DNA of 64,000 nt, from positions 1-64,000 of the forward strand of contig JAJOZX010012078.1 of the NCBI GenBank assembly GCA_023014485.1, given 5' to 3'. Each line of letters opens with the position of its first letter. Position 1 is the first letter of the stretch. The position numbers and the translations under genes were made by a program. The stretch comes from Bathynomus jamesi. Its lineage: Eukaryota; Arthropoda; Malacostraca; Isopoda; Cirolanidae. This document shows, piece after piece, positions 63,656 through 64,000 of the stretch. Below the pieces are notes generated by a model, which saw only the letters and a program-made list of their open reading frames with translations, did no database searches and was not told where the DNA came from.

Positions 63656-64000
63656 GAGGAGATCCTAATTTCCAACATAATAAAGTCAGAGGGATCATCC
63701 AGGGTTGAGTTAGAGGCGAAAGTTTGAACAAAGAGTTCAGCTTTATCGGAAAAGATGGCAACTGAGCCTTTGGAATGGAAAAGAGGAGGGAAAGAAGTAG
63801 TAGTAAAGTTTTTGGAGAGTTTCTTGGCTAGGTTCCAGAAACAGCTAGAAGAATTGGAATTGGATAGGTCTTCACATTTTTGTCTGATGAAGGAATTTTT
63901 GGAGAGTCGAAGAACAGATTGTGCACGATTCCGGGCAGAAATATAAACTGAGTGAGAGTCAGTAGTTGGATGGCGACGGTACCTTCTGAAAGACTCCTCT

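Larger units (their letters stand above)
61111..64000 (-). pseudogene. non-LTR retrotransposon (Jockey/CR1-like RT), split by a hAT element
   Basis: Minus-strand order from the window end: 64000-63664 upstream coding relic; the hAT insertion; SLISSKAVFSAVSGLNSRKA then YGPDGIPPVILKNCAS (62426-62241), the first RT block; IGRFSNTSPLS and MGFARDALLAI (around 62170-61980); HYCSPKTISSGVLQGSVLSP-like sequence around 61850-61780 where the RT substrate loop is expected; FYADNATFHF-like sequence near 61710 (degraded catalytic box); NASKTRFLHLPT (61570); and LLFLYRGLVRPCMEYASYGF (61340). Several frameshifts. Coordinates of the middle blocks are approximate. Confidence 0.8.

Overview
This window is repeat-dominated nuclear DNA from an animal, most likely an arthropod. 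A decapod crustacean would fit, but that is inference. Three things point there: short interstitial (TTAGG)n tracts, the insect/crustacean telomere unit; very dense (TA)n, (GA)n and (TG)n microsatellites; and a mix of Tc1/mariner, Penelope-like, tRNA-SINE and 5S-SINE repeats typical of arthropods. I found no ordinary single-copy host gene. Nearly every recognisable reading frame belongs to a mobile element. || The centrepiece is a complete, nested Polinton/Maverick (adintovirus-type) element at 35631-54822, about 19.2 kb. It has terminal inverted repeats starting AGTAGTATAGCCG and a perfect 6-bp target duplication, GACGTG. Its minus strand carries a tightly packed virion/packaging block, read from 47422 down to 41572: packaging ATPase, a small Cys-containing protein with a hydrophobic tail, a 242-aa conserved-looking protein, a DDE integrase with a chromodomain-like tail, a putative minor capsid (penton-like) protein, a basic pX/mu-like core protein, the major capsid protein and an adenain-type cysteine protease. 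Its plus strand carries a gene whose exons flank that whole block, so one 6-kb intron contains all eight antisense genes. After it come a protein-primed family-B DNA polymerase (two frameshifts, all catalytic motifs present) and a chain of small unidentified ORFs. || The Polinton sits inside the 3' end of a different transposon (33175-55165). That element has CACTG-type inverted repeats and a TAA target duplication, and it encodes a protein with a candidate DDE-like motif set. A second, shorter copy lies at 4054-6173. || Layout. 0-4 kb: MITEs, 5S-rRNA-derived SINEs and microsatellites. 4-6.2 kb: CACTG element copy 1. 6.2-11 kb: repeats, a non-LTR retrotransposon tail and a foldback unit. 11.1-15.2 kb: a mariner, a Penelope RT remnant and a DD41D element. 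15-18.6 kb: SINEs and microsatellites. 18.6-24 kb: four Tc1/mariner-superfamily copies, two of them full length and head to head. 24-33 kb: Tc1 relics, a long-TIR hAT-type MITE, a non-LTR RT relic and a DD37D element. 33-55 kb: the nested CACTG/Polinton complex. 55-60 kb: a Penelope GIY-YIG remnant, hammerhead-like tails and MITEs. 60-64 kb: a minisatellite and a non-LTR retrotransposon split by a hAT insertion.
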